A stretch of 64,000 nucleotides of DNA from Sphingomonas phyllosphaerae 5.2 (GCF_000419605.1 NZ_ATTI01000001.1:3320501-3384500); one strand, 5' to 3'. Positions 49,274 through 58,052 are shown, counted from the first letter of the stretch. Translations and numbers: made by a program. The notes: generated from the letters alone by a model not told the origin.

Positions 49274-49723
49274 ATGACCGACTATCGCAAGACCGACGAT
49301 GCGCTCGCCAGGCTGACGCCGGAGCAATTCTACGTGACGCAGCAGAGCGGCACCGAGCGTCCCGGCACCGGTGCATATCTCGATAACAAGCGCGCCGGCA
49401 TCTATGTCGACATCGTTTCGGGCGAGCCGCTGTTCGCCTCCGCCGACAAGTTCGAATCGCATTGCGGCTGGCCCAGCTTCACCAAGCCGATCGACGCCGC
49501 CCGGGTCGAGGAACTCCACGACGACACCCACGGCATGGTCCGCACCGAAGTGCGCTCGGCCGGTGCCGACAGCCATCTCGGCCATGTGTTCAACGACGGC
49601 CCGCGTGATCGCGGCGGGCTGCGCTATTGCATCAACTCCGCCGCGCTGCGCTTCGTGCCCCGCGAGGAGATGGAGGCGCAGGGATACGGCGCCTATCTCG
49701 ACCAGGTCGAGGACGTCGCCTGA
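49274..49723 (+). CDS. msrB: Peptide-methionine (R)-S-oxide reductase
   Basis: A 149-residue repair enzyme reducing methionine-R-sulfoxide. Catalytic Cys119 is in RYCINSAAL and resolving Cys64 in [17 protein letters not shown] and [17 protein letters not shown] are family motifs. The two CxxC pairs that bind structural zinc in many MsrB are absent, so this is the zinc-free form. ATG 49274 fits the family length; the longer open frame upstream is a shadow of the reductase gene. Confidence 0.92.
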   Translation: MTDYRKTDDALARLTPEQFYVTQQSGTERPGTGAYLDNKRAGIYVDIVSGEPLFASADKFESHCGWPSFTKPIDAARVEELHDDTHGMVRTEVRSAGADSHLGHVFNDGPRDRGGLRYCINSAALRFVPREEMEAQGYGAYLDQVEDVA

Positions 49724-50049
49724 CTGCACGGACCGAGGCCGATCGGACGCGTCGTAGAAGCGCCGAGGTGCAGGCAGATCACCAGCATGCCGGATCAGCG
49801 CGCCGCCCGCGACCGAGCATAGCATCGCCTCGCGCGCCCCGACGCCGCATCGCTCCGCGGTACGCGAAAGTGGGTCGCCGCCGTAGATTGCGTCCGGGAG
49901 AAGCCGGCGACGCAATGGCACCTCGTCCGACACTCCGTGGATTGCGTCGAACTGAACCCGGATGCCTGACCGATCATCGTCGATCAGGCACCCGGGCACC
50001 ACCGCCGAAACGCTGGTCCGGTGGCTAGAGAGCGGGGGTGAACGCCGGA
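49724..50049. other. Intergenic, no gene; contains an inverted repeat
   Basis: 326 bp between msrB and the 3' end of the lipoprotein gene. TGCCTGA (49963-49969) and TCAGGCA (49984-49990) can form a 7-bp stem, and ATTGCGTC occurs twice (near 49887 and 49941). No T run follows, so a terminator is unproven. No open frame here looks coding. Confidence 0.5.
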
Positions 50050-51051
50050 TCAGCGCTTGCCGGAACCGTATCCGGTCAGGTGCGCGTTGCCGTCGTCGAT
50101 CGCGAACACGAATCCGTATTCGGTGCCACCCGGACCGAAGAACCCGCCGGTCAGCTTGCCCGTCGCGCCATTGCCGGTCGTGGCCGTGCCTTGGAAGCGC
50201 GTCGTGCCGGGCGTCAGCGTGGCGGTGAAACTGATGGCATAGTTCTTGCCGGCAAAGCTGCTCGTGGTGACATTCATTTTACCGGCGAGAACGCCAGCAG
50301 CGGCGTCGAACGTGCCAGTCGAACCAGTTTCGAGCGTCGTCAGAAACTGATCACTGGTCTTGTTGATGTACAGCATCCTGACGGTCGCCCACGACTTGTA
50401 ATCTCCCGACGAAAGCTCGGCAGACGAACCCGTGGGCGCACCACCGATCGCGATCAATTGCGAGGTCTCCGCTACTCCCGGCTTCTGATTGAAGTCGTAC
50501 CGGGTCAGGAACGTGTACTGAGCATCCAGACGCGACGGAATGCAACCGAAGGTCAATTCCTTCGCGCCAGAGGTATACGAGATACCATCCTTGAACACGC
50601 TCGGCTCCTCACGTTCCGTTCCAGTGAACGATGCGAGCGTTGCACCGGCGCGGAGGAGGGTCACATTGCCCGACACCGCATCAAGCCGGAACGCGGAATT
50701 TGCCCCGAGATCGACGAGCGCAGTCGATGCCGACGAATGTTGATACGCACCTGTCGAATCGGCTGTTCCCTTCGCCAGCACTTCCGCCCCGAACAGGAGA
50801 TTGATCGCCTGATCGCGCTTCATGTCGCAGGGTGAAACATACGACGTCGGGATCGGCGCCGGCGCCGGCGCAGGTGTCGGAGTTGGAGTTGGAGTGGGCG
50901 TAGGGGCGGGCGTCGGACTTGGCGCAGGAGCAGGCGGAGGCGTCGTCACCACCGAAACCGGCTTGCGGCCTTTCCCGCCGTCGTCGCCGCCGCAGGCCGT
51001 CGTGAGTGTGGCCAGACCGCACAAGGCGACACCCGATAACAACTTTTTCAT
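50050..51051 (-). CDS. Transferrin-binding-protein-like lipoprotein
   Basis: A 333-residue lipoprotein: signal peptide with lipobox LTTAC (Cys20), a Pro/Thr/Ala spacer (about 38-69) and a beta-rich body. The closing segment GNGATGKLTGGFFGPGGTEYGF is the TbpB/Slam-dependent barrel signature. Such proteins sit on the outer membrane surface and bind host or environmental ligands, or serve in haem/iron uptake. AGGGG lies eight bases before ATG 51051. No Slam exporter or TonB receptor is adjacent. The Pro/Thr spacer DNA is a degenerate GGAGTT-type tandem repeat. Confidence 0.75.
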   Translation of the reverse strand: MKKLLSGVALCGLATLTTACGGDDGGKGRKPVSVVTTPPPAPAPSPTPAPTPTPTPTPTPAPAPAPIPTSYVSPCDMKRDQAINLLFGAEVLAKGTADSTGAYQHSSASTALVDLGANSAFRLDAVSGNVTLLRAGATLASFTGTEREEPSVFKDGISYTSGAKELTFGCIPSRLDAQYTFLTRYDFNQKPGVAETSQLIAIGGAPTGSSAELSSGDYKSWATVRMLYINKTSDQFLTTLETGSTGTFDAAAGVLAGKMNVTTSSFAGKNYAISFTATLTPGTTRFQGTATTGNGATGKLTGGFFGPGGTEYGFVFAIDDGNAHLTGYGSGKR

Positions 51052-51561
51052 CCTGAATTCCCCTGTTCGCAAACCGGCGCAAGCCGCCGACCTCACATCC
51101 GGATCAACCGACGATCCGCCATCCCGCAGACTTTATAGATAACAACCGCGCGTTAACCGCCCTATGCGCCGCCATATCTGACAACATCTTGCGTTCCGGC
51201 GCTTTTCCAAGCAGAGTTCCGCGACACTACACGCACTCGTTTACGCGCTATTCGGAGCCGCTGCTTTTAGAATGACCCGACGCGACATGCGAAGGCCGAG
51301 ACAAAGAACACGCAGCCATACTGACTTAAAACCCTTCGCATCTTCGAGATTACTGGATCTTCCCTTCGAAGACTTGGAGTTGCTGCAAATGGCTGCCACA
51401 TGCTGCGGTGGCAGCGAAATATTGCCCACCACCCGACCCGCGGAAGGACGGGTGCGAACGCGCCTTCCCGCCGCGCTTGCGCCTGCGTTGGTCCCGAGCT
51501 TGTCGAACGGCGTGTCGCCGGCCAGAAGCCGCCGACCGACATACCCCTCGAAGGATTCGAC
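51052..51561. other. Intergenic, no gene recognised; one hairpin
   Basis: 510 bp, AT-richer than its surroundings near 51130-51360. GCTGCCAC (51392-51399) and GTGGCAGC (51408-51415) form a perfect 8-bp stem with an 8-base loop, not followed by a T run. Near 51497 a GAGCTTGTCGAACGG segment resembles a sequence often dispersed in sphingomonad genomes. The promoter for the lipoprotein gene should lie near 51060-51150. Confidence 0.45.
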
Positions 51562-51966
51562 GTGACCGACCAGGACGACCGCGCCGCACGGCGTGCAGAG
51601 GATCGCGAGCGGCGCGCGCAGGAACGCGTCGCTGCCGCCGTCGCCCGCACCGAACATCGCGCCGTCGAACGGGACGCCGCCGGCCGCCGCCGCGAGGAAG
51701 CGCGCGAGGCGCGCCGGCACGAGGAGGAGCAGCGTCGCACCGCGCTTGCCACCGAACGCGACGCGCGCCCGCGCCGCCGCGCCAGCACCGGCGCGCTCTC
51801 CCGCACCGGCGAGAAACCTGTCGAGCGCGACACCCGCAACTATGCGACCGACAAGGATCCCGCGCGCATCCGCACGCTGGCGGCCCGTGGCGCGAAACCG
51901 GCGGCGCTGGCGGCGGTGTTCGGGATCAGCGTCGCCGAAGTCGAGGCGGTGCTGGCCGCGGACTGA
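51562..51966 (+). CDS. Small charged protein of unknown function upstream of cobO
   Basis: A 134-residue protein. The first about 75 residues are an Arg/Glu/Ala-rich probable coiled coil (RRREEAREARRHEEEQRRT). The last about 35 (ARIRTLAARGAKPAALAAVFGISVAEVEAVL) look like a small helix-turn-helix. AAGGA precedes GTG 51562 by six bases. It ends 22 bp before cobO and may be co-transcribed. I do not recognise the family. Confidence 0.55.
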   Translation: MTDQDDRAARRAEDRERRAQERVAAAVARTEHRAVERDAAGRRREEAREARRHEEEQRRTALATERDARPRRRASTGALSRTGEKPVERDTRNYATDKDPARIRTLAARGAKPAALAAVFGISVAEVEAVLAAD

Positions 51967-51988
51967 ACGCGCCGCTATCGCCGCGCGC

Positions 51989-52594
51989 ATGACCGACGAT
52001 ATCGACAGCCGCCACAACGAGAAGATGCGCCGCGTACAGGCCGCGCGCCGCACGATGATGGAGAGCAAGACCGTCGAGAAGGGCTTGCTGATCGTCCACA
52101 CCGGCGCGGGCAAGGGCAAGTCGACCGCCGCGTTCGGCATGGCGGTCCGCGCGATGGGGCACGGCATGAAGGTGGGCATCGTGCAATTCGTGAAGGGCGC
52201 GATGACGACCGGCGAGAAGGCGATCTTCGACGCGTTCCCGGATCTGGTCGAATTCCGCGCCATGGGGGAGGGCTTCACCTGGGACACGCAGGACCGCGCC
52301 CGCGACATCGCCGCCGCCCGCACGGCGTGGGAGGAGGTCCAGCGGATGCTCGCCGATCCCGGCATCGCGATGGTGATCGCCGACGAGCTCAACATCGTCC
52401 TGCGCTACGATTACCTGCCCACCGACGAAGTGGTCGCCGCCGCCACCGCGCGCGCGCCGATGAAGCATTTCGTCGTCACCGGCCGCAACGCCCCCGACGC
52501 GCTGATCGCCGCTGCCGACCTCGTGACCGAGATGACGCAGGTGAAGCATCCGTTTCGCAGCGGCGTGAAGGCGCAGGCCGGCGTGGAGTTCTGA
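51989..52594 (+). CDS. cobO: Cob(I)yrinic acid a,c-diamide adenosyltransferase
   Basis: A 201-residue CobA/CobO-type enzyme that adds the 5'-deoxyadenosyl group to reduced corrinoids. The P-loop TGAGKGKST is at 38-46. RAMGHGMKVGIVQFVKG and ADELNIVLRYDYL are family segments. ATG 51989 gives the normal N-terminus; the earlier open frame is a shadow of the preceding gene. It opens the B12 locus, which continues after the riboswitch. Confidence 0.94.
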   Translation: MTDDIDSRHNEKMRRVQAARRTMMESKTVEKGLLIVHTGAGKGKSTAAFGMAVRAMGHGMKVGIVQFVKGAMTTGEKAIFDAFPDLVEFRAMGEGFTWDTQDRARDIAAARTAWEEVQRMLADPGIAMVIADELNIVLRYDYLPTDEVVAAATARAPMKHFVVTGRNAPDALIAAADLVTEMTQVKHPFRSGVKAQAGVEF

Positions 52595-52702
52595 GCGACC
52601 CGATCCCGGGGGTTGATCCCTTGCCGTCGCCCCACGGCTTGATCCGGGGTCCCGCTCCATCGGCGTCGGTACATCGCGGAACTCCGACCACCCGGCACCC
52701 GA

Positions 52703-52737
52703 CACCAGGCACCAGGCACCAGGCACCAGGCACCCGG
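52703..52737. repeat. CACCAGG tandem repeat
   Basis: Four perfect copies of the 7-mer CACCAGG plus a fifth with one change (CACCCGG), back to back, in the space between cobO and the riboswitch. A 7-base unit is out of frame for coding and prone to slippage. Confidence 0.85.
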
Positions 52738-52767
52738 CGGAAGCGCCAACGAACGGTAGCGCCCCTC

Positions 52768-52842
52768 GTCATTGCGAGCGCCGCGAAGCAATCCAGAGCC
52801 GGGCCAGGACGCACTGGATCGCTTCGCCGCGCCCGCAATGAC
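52768..52842. repeat. Long inverted repeat of the dispersed REP/ERIC-like kind
   Basis: GTCATTGCGAGCG ... GCAATCCAG (52768-52796) pairs with CTGGATCGC ... CGCAATGAC (52813-52842), with few mismatches and a 16-base loop. Elements with GTCATTGCGAGC ends and an AATCCAG core are scattered in many alphaproteobacterial genomes. No gene is seen in it; a structured RNA or nuclease barrier is possible. Confidence 0.7.
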
Positions 52843-52912
52843 GGCCTCGGCCACCCGCCGAACCTTACCCGCGATTGACCGCCACGCCACGCGCCGCTAC
52901 GGCGCGCGCCGC

Positions 52913-53075
52913 GACAGGTTCCCCTTCACCGGGGATCAAAAGGGAACGGGTGAACCCCGGCTGCCCCTGCAACTGTAAGCGGCGAGCCAGCGTGCCCGAT
53001 GCCATTGGTCCTCCCGGGGGCTGAGAAGGCGGCACGACCCGGCGATGACCCGTGAGCCAGGAGACCTGCCTGTCG
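52913..53075 (+). promoter_or_regulatory. Cobalamin riboswitch
   Basis: The conserved pieces come in order. AAAGGGAAC and GGGTGAA are followed by CTGCCCCTGCAACTGTAA, then GAGAAGGC, GATGACCCG and the B12 box AGCCAGGAGACCTGCC near 53055-53070. It lies about 180 bp before the btuB-like gene, leaving room for an expression platform. Bound adenosylcobalamin would be expected to lower expression of btuB and the genes behind it. Confidence 0.92.
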
Positions 53076-53252
53076 CAGTCGTCCTTCGTTCGGCCAGGGT
53101 GCGCCGATCGGACGGGAAGACCGCACGGGGCAAACCCGGCGGGCGGACCAGCGTGACGATGCCTGCCGCCGCGCGCGGTCGACGACGCGGAAGCACGCCT
53201 TTCCGCGCCGGCGATCGGCGACGGCTTCGTTGTCGTCACAAGGGTTTTCGCC

Positions 53253-55196
53253 ATGTCGTTCCGCCTCGCCATCCTCCCGTTCCTGCTGTCGTCCACCGCT
53301 GCGCTCGCGCAGGAGGCGCCGCGCCCCGATGTCACCGCCCCCGCCCCCACCGACGACATCGTCGTCTCCGCCAACCGCGCGCCCGTCGCCGCCGATCGCG
53401 TGATCGCGTCGGTCGCCGTGCTCGACAAGGCCGATATCGATCGTACGCAGGATCTTTCGGTCGCCGACCTGCTGCTGCGCACGCCCGGCGTCTCGCTGTC
53501 GCGCAACGGCGGCTACGGCACCAGCACCTCGCTGCGCATCCGCGGCGCCGAAGCCGACCAGACCGTCGTCGTCATCGACGGGGTGAAGATCAACGATCCG
53601 TCCTCGCCCGGCGGCGGCTACAATTTCGCCAACCTGCTGATCGGCGACGCCGCGCGGATCGAGGTGCTGCGCGGGCCGCAGTCGATCCTGTGGGGCAGCC
53701 AGGCGATCGGCGGTGTGGTCAACATCGTCACCCCGCTTCCCGCCACCGCCCTCGAAGGCAGCCTCGACCTCGAAGGCGGTTCGCGTGAGACGGTCAGCGC
53801 GCGTGCCGCACTGGGCGGCAACACCGGCCCGCTCGCATGGCGGATCGGGGCGCAGACCTTCGCCACCGACGGTATCTCGGCGCTGGCGGCGGGCACCGAG
53901 CGTGACGGCTATACCAACCAGAACGTACAGGGCCGTGCGGTCCTGACGCTCGCGCCGGGTATCAGCGCCGATGTCCGCGGCTCCTATGCCGATGGCCGCA
54001 ACGATTTCGACGGGTTCGGCGGCGACACCCCCGAATACGGCCTGACGCGCGAGTTCGTCGGCTATGCCGGCCTCAACATCGACCTGTTCGACGCGCGGCT
54101 GCGCAACCGCATCGGCTATGGCTATACCGACACCGACCGCGACAATTACGACCCCTCGCGCCCGTCGCAGCCGCAGACCTTCGCCGCGATCGGCCGCAAC
54201 CACCGCCTCGAATATCAGGGCGCGCTCGCGATCGTGAAGGGCGTCGACGCGGTGTTCGGCGTCGAGAACGAGGTCAGCCGCTTCACCACCGCCTCGTCGG
54301 ACTTCTCGCCGCCCTACACGCTCGCCGATCCCGGCACCGGCCGCGCCGAGCTGACCAGCGTCTATGGCCAGCTCAACCTGTCGCCGGTCGACGGGCTGAC
54401 GCTCAACGGCGGGGTGCGGCACGACGACCACAGCCGCTTCGGTCGTCAGACGCTGTTCGCAGGCGGCGCAAGCTGGACGCTGCCGACCGGCACCGTGCTG
54501 CGCGCCAGCTATAGCGAGGGCTTCAAGGCGCCGACGCTTTACCAGCTCTTCTCCGAATACGGGAACCAGGCGCTCGCCCCCGAACAGGCGAAGGGTTGGG
54601 AGGCCGGCGCCGAGCAACGCTTCATGGACGGCCGCTTCGCGATCGGCGGTACTTATTTCGAGCGGCGGACCCGCGACCAGATCATCTTCAGCAGCTGCGA
54701 TGTCGGCGCCACCGACCCGCTCTGCTTCGTCCCCGGCTCCACCACCGCGCAGCGCTTCGGCTATTACCAGAACGTCGCTCGCGCCTTCGCGCGCGGGGTC
54801 GAAGCGGTCGGCCGTGCACAGCTCGGGCGTCACCTCGGCATCGACGGCAATTACAGCTGGACGCTGTCGGAGGACCGCTCGCCGGGCAGCACGCTCGGCA
54901 ACTGGCTGCCACGCCGCCCACGCGATACCGCCAACCTGTCGGCGACCTACACGTTCGCCGAGGCCGGCTCGCTCGGCGTCGCGGCGCGCTGGGCCGGCTC
55001 GTCGTTCGACGATGCCGCCAACCGCACACGCCTCGACGGCTATACGCTGGTCGATCTGCGCGGCGAATTGCCGCTGTCGGCCACTGTCCGGCTGTTCGCG
55101 CGCGTCGAGAACCTGTTCGACGAACGCTACGAGACGATCGCGCGCTACGGCACGCTCGGCCGCAGCGTATACGCCGGCCTGCGCGGACGCTTCTGA
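53253..55196 (+). CDS. btuB: TonB-dependent vitamin B12 receptor (BtuB-like)
   Basis: A 647-residue outer-membrane receptor. It has a signal peptide (1-20, ending ALAQ), a TonB box region DDIVVSANR and a plug domain with DLLLRTPGVSLSRNGGYGTSTSLRIRGAEADQTVVVIDGVKIND. A 22-stranded-type barrel follows, closing in GLRGRF with a terminal Phe. The riboswitch just upstream supports cobalamin or another corrinoid as substrate. Length is normal for BtuB. Energy would come from the TonB-ExbBD system at 21.6-24.2 kb. Confidence 0.9.
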   Translation: MSFRLAILPFLLSSTAALAQEAPRPDVTAPAPTDDIVVSANRAPVAADRVIASVAVLDKADIDRTQDLSVADLLLRTPGVSLSRNGGYGTSTSLRIRGAEADQTVVVIDGVKINDPSSPGGGYNFANLLIGDAARIEVLRGPQSILWGSQAIGGVVNIVTPLPATALEGSLDLEGGSRETVSARAALGGNTGPLAWRIGAQTFATDGISALAAGTERDGYTNQNVQGRAVLTLAPGISADVRGSYADGRNDFDGFGGDTPEYGLTREFVGYAGLNIDLFDARLRNRIGYGYTDTDRDNYDPSRPSQPQTFAAIGRNHRLEYQGALAIVKGVDAVFGVENEVSRFTTASSDFSPPYTLADPGTGRAELTSVYGQLNLSPVDGLTLNGGVRHDDHSRFGRQTLFAGGASWTLPTGTVLRASYSEGFKAPTLYQLFSEYGNQALAPEQAKGWEAGAEQRFMDGRFAIGGTYFERRTRDQIIFSSCDVGATDPLCFVPGSTTAQRFGYYQNVARAFARGVEAVGRAQLGRHLGIDGNYSWTLSEDRSPGSTLGNWLPRRPRDTANLSATYTFAEAGSLGVAARWAGSSFDDAANRTRLDGYTLVDLRGELPLSATVRLFARVENLFDERYETIARYGTLGRSVYAGLRGRF

Positions 55197-55197
55197 G

Positions 55198-55608
55198 GTG
55201 GCGCTGGTTCCCGTCGCCGATGGCCCCGCAGTGGTCGCCTGCAGCAGCTGCCGCCTCTCCGCCGCCGCGCGCGAGGGCGCGGACGGGCGACGCGGCGGCG
55301 CGCTGCTCGCCGAGGCACTGCGCAATGTGCAGGCCAACGATCCGGCGTTCGCGGGCATTTCGGTCCAGGAAATGCCGTGCCTGTTCGCGTGCGACCGCCA
55401 TTGCACGGTCCACCTGCGCGCACCCGGCAAGATCGGCTATGTGCTGGGCGACTTCACCCCCGACCAGGACGCCGCGACCGGGATCATGACCTTCATGCGC
55501 CATTATGCCGCCAGCGAGACCGGGCAGGTCGCCTACTCCCTGTGGCCTGCCGCGGTGAAGGGCCATTTCATCGTCCGCGTGCCGCCGCCCGGGCAGGTCG
55601 TCGGGTGA
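55198..55608 (+). CDS. DUF1636 cysteine-rich protein
   Basis: A 136-residue protein whose cysteines Cys15, Cys18, Cys61, Cys65 and Cys69 (CSSC and CLFACDRHC) look like a metal or iron-sulfur site, as in thioredoxin-like ferredoxins. DUF1636 genes are often found in cobalamin loci. Its place between btuB and cobT, with a GTGA overlap onto cobT, supports a role in B12 metabolism. GTG 55198 begins one base after the btuB stop. A redox or cobalt-handling role is inference. Confidence 0.82.
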   Translation: MALVPVADGPAVVACSSCRLSAAAREGADGRRGGALLAEALRNVQANDPAFAGISVQEMPCLFACDRHCTVHLRAPGKIGYVLGDFTPDQDAATGIMTFMRHYAASETGQVAYSLWPAAVKGHFIVRVPPPGQVVG

Positions 55609-56615
55609 CGCGCTTCACCACCGTCGCCGATTTCGACGCCGCGCTCGCCGACCTGCCTGCCGCCGACGCCGAAGCGCGCGCGGCGGCGGCGGCCCGCCAG
55701 GCGCGCCTCACCAAGCCGGCGGGTTCGCTCGGCCGACTCGAGGAGATCGCGTTGTTCATGGCCGAATGGCAGCGGAGCGATCGTCCGCGTATCGAGGACG
55801 GTCGCGTGCTGATCTTCGCGGGCAACCACGGCGTCGCGGCGCGCGGCACCAGTGCGTTTCCGCCGTCCGTCACCGCGCAGATGGTCGCCAACTTCCGCGC
55901 CGGCGGCGCAGCGATCAACGCGCTCGCCGCCGTCGCCGGCCTGTCGCTGACCGTCGTTCCGCTCGCGCTCGACCTCCCCACTGCCGACATCACGCACGCG
56001 CCGGCGATGACGCAGGCCGAATGCCTCGATGCGCTCGACGCCGGTGCGGCCGCGGTCACCGCCGGGCTCGACCTGCTCGTCCCCGGCGACATGGGGATCG
56101 GCAACACCACCCCCGCCGCGGCGCTGTGCGCGGCCAGCTTCGGCGGCACCGCGCGCGACTGGGTCGGCCCCGGCACCGGCGTCACGGGCGCCGCGCTCGC
56201 CGCCAAGGTCGCTGCGGTCGATGCCGCGCTGGCGCATCACGCCGCGGCGACCACGCCGTTCGAGCGTCTGCGCCGGCTCGGCGGTCGTGAGATCGCCGCC
56301 ATCGCCGGCGCGATCCTCGCCGCCCGTCACGCGCGCGTGCCCGTGCTGCTCGACGGCTTCATCGTCGGCGCCGCGCTCGCCCCGCTCGCCGTCGCGCAGC
56401 CCGCGATCGTTGCGCATTGCCTCGCCGGCCACGTCTCCGCCGAGCCGGGCCATGCGCGCCTGCTCGCCCGGCTCGGCCTCGCCCCACTGCTCGCGCTCGA
56501 CATGCGGCTTGGCGAAGCAAGCGGCGCTGCCGTGGCCGCGACCGTGGTCCGCGCCGCGCTCGCCGCGCACGACGGGATGGCGACCTTCGACCAGGCCGGG
56601 GTCTCGGAGGCGTGA
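55605..56615 (+). CDS. cobT: Nicotinate-nucleotide--dimethylbenzimidazole phosphoribosyltransferase
   Basis: A 336-residue enzyme that makes alpha-ribazole-5'-phosphate from DMB and nicotinate mononucleotide for the lower B12 ligand. GDMGIGNTTPAAAL (161-174) and DMRLGEASGA with catalytic Glu304 are present. LIFAGNHGVAARG is the usual N-terminal motif. GTG 55605 overlaps the DUF1636 stop (GTGA). No bluB is in the window, so DMB may be made elsewhere or taken up. Confidence 0.95.
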   Translation: MTRFTTVADFDAALADLPAADAEARAAAAARQARLTKPAGSLGRLEEIALFMAEWQRSDRPRIEDGRVLIFAGNHGVAARGTSAFPPSVTAQMVANFRAGGAAINALAAVAGLSLTVVPLALDLPTADITHAPAMTQAECLDALDAGAAAVTAGLDLLVPGDMGIGNTTPAAALCAASFGGTARDWVGPGTGVTGAALAAKVAAVDAALAHHAAATTPFERLRRLGGREIAAIAGAILAARHARVPVLLDGFIVGAALAPLAVAQPAIVAHCLAGHVSAEPGHARLLARLGLAPLLALDMRLGEASGAAVAATVVRAALAAHDGMATFDQAGVSEA

Positions 56616-57226
56616 TCACCTCGCGTATCGTCCACCTGCTGCGGCATGGCACGACGGTACGCCCCGGCCGCTGGCTCGGCCACGCCGACATAGCCGTGAG
56701 CCCGCACGGCATCGAAGAGTGCGTGCGCGCCACCGCCACGGTCGCTTTCACGCACATCGTCAGCTCGGACCTTTCCCGCGCCCGGCATTGCGCCGAGGCG
56801 ATCGCCCGGTCGCGCGCCGCCGCACCGGTCGTCGGACACGCCCCACCCGCCAGCGCCGCCGCTCCGCAAGCGCTGACGAACCACCCCGATCCGCGCTGGC
56901 GCGAGCTCGACTTCGGTGACTGGGACGACACCGATCCCGCCACGCTCGACGCTGCAACGCTCGCGGCGTTCTGGCGCGATCCCGATGCGAACCCGCCTCC
57001 GAACGGTGAACGCTGGTCGGCGCTGGTCGCCCGCGTCGCCGCCGCCCTCGCCGACGCCGAGGGTGATACCTTGATCGTCACCCATGGCGGCGCGATCCGT
57101 GCCGCACTGGCGGCGGCGTGTGGCTTCGACGCGCGGCAGGTCTGGGCGTTCGACCTCCCGTGCGCCGCGCTGCTGACGCTCCGCCTGTGGCCGGACGCCG
57201 CGCAGATCGCGCGGCTGCGCGCATGA
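56612..57226 (+). CDS. Histidine phosphatase family protein, probable alpha-ribazole phosphatase
   Basis: A 204-residue phosphoglycerate-mutase-like phosphatase with the phospho-histidine motif LLRHGTT (RHG at 11-13) and the second His in VTHGGAIRAAL. RWRELDFGDWDD resembles CobC/CobZ-type alpha-ribazole-5'-phosphatases. Its place between cobT and cobS supports that role: removing the phosphate left by the nucleotide-loop step. GTG 56612 overlaps the cobT stop (GTGA). Confidence 0.85.
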   Translation: MITSRIVHLLRHGTTVRPGRWLGHADIAVSPHGIEECVRATATVAFTHIVSSDLSRARHCAEAIARSRAAAPVVGHAPPASAAAPQALTNHPDPRWRELDFGDWDDTDPATLDAATLAAFWRDPDANPPPNGERWSALVARVAAALADAEGDTLIVTHGGAIRAALAAACGFDARQVWAFDLPCAALLTLRLWPDAAQIARLRA

Positions 57227-57357
57227 CGCGTCGACGCCCCGTCGTGAGAGCGCGCGCGGCCGACACGACCGGGCGCCACGCTCCGCCGGCCGCCCCGGCC
57301 CGGTCGCACCTCATGCGCGCACCGGCACCGCTCGCCCGCACAGGCCGGTCCGCATGA
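57223..57357 (+). CDS. Possible 44-codon bridging frame, doubtful
   Basis: This frame starts in an ATGA with the phosphatase stop and ends in an ATGA with the cobS start, filling the 127-bp gap exactly. The product is Arg/Ala/Pro-rich with no structure, and the frame could be chance at this GC content. It may serve only to carry ribosomes to cobS. Confidence 0.2.
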   Translation: MTRRRPVVRARAADTTGRHAPPAAPARSHLMRAPAPLARTGRSA

Positions 57358-58052
57358 CGCGGCTGTGGCTCGCCTTCGCGTTCCTCACGCGTCTGCCGGT
57401 CCCGCGCACCACCGGCACGCCGGAGGATTTCGCCGCCGCGATCCGTTGCTACCCCGTCGTCGGCCTCGCGATCGGCGCGCTCGTCACCGCCGCCGCCACG
57501 CTCGGCACGCGCCACGATCCGTGGGTGTCCGCCCTCGCCACGCTCGTCGCGTGGGTGGCCGTCACCGGCGCGCTCCACCTCGACGGGCTCGGCGATGTCG
57601 CGGACGGCGTCGGCGCGGCGCACGGCGACCGTACGCGCCTGCTGGCCGTGATGCGCGACCCGCACGTCGGCAGCTTCGCGACCGTTGCGATCACGCTGCA
57701 ATTGCTTGCCAAGCTGGTGCTGCTCCACGCCCTCACCGGCGACCTCCGCATCGCGTTCGTCCCGTTCGCCGCGCGCATCGCGCCGCTGTGCTGGGCGCGC
57801 TGGATCGCCCCGCTCGGCCACGGACTCGGCGCGCAGGTCGCCGCGGCCGCCCGCCCGCGCGATATCGCCGGCTGGGCCGCGCTGCTCGCCGCCGCGTGCG
57901 TCGTCGCACCCGCACTGCTCGCAACGCCGCTGCTGGTCCTCGGCTACGCCGTCTGGTGCCGCTATCGCCTGGGCGGCATCAACGGCGACGCGCACGGCGC
58001 CGGGATCGAGCTGGTCGAGACCGGCCTGCTCGTCGCGTTCCTCTGCGCCTGA
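57354..58052 (+). CDS. cobS: Adenosylcobinamide-GDP ribazoletransferase (cobalamin synthase)
   Basis: A 232-residue integral membrane enzyme that joins adenosylcobinamide-GDP to alpha-ribazole. The first catalytic motif LHLDGLGDVADGVGA (about residues 75-89) carries the conserved acidic residues. The closing GGINGDAHGAGIELVE is diagnostic. About six hydrophobic helices are visible. It is the last gene on the plus strand before the convergent cobQ. Confidence 0.94.
   Translation: MTRLWLAFAFLTRLPVPRTTGTPEDFAAAIRCYPVVGLAIGALVTAAATLGTRHDPWVSALATLVAWVAVTGALHLDGLGDVADGVGAAHGDRTRLLAVMRDPHVGSFATVAITLQLLAKLVLLHALTGDLRIAFVPFAARIAPLCWARWIAPLGHGLGAQVAAAARPRDIAGWAALLAAACVVAPALLATPLLVLGYAVWCRYRLGGINGDAHGAGIELVETGLLVAFLCA

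Noticed and set aside
51241..52395. 384-codon minus-strand frame across the cobO region
   Set aside because: Antisense to cobO and the small upstream gene; the cobO P-loop and family motifs are on the plus strand.
52926..55430. 834-codon open frame on the minus strand
   Set aside because: Antisense to the btuB-like receptor and it also crosses the cobalamin riboswitch; no family features.
57118..57357. 79-codon frame between the phosphatase and cobS
   Set aside because: The 5' part overlaps the phosphatase gene and the product is Arg/Ala/Pro-rich. Only the 44-codon part starting in ATGA was kept, at low confidence.
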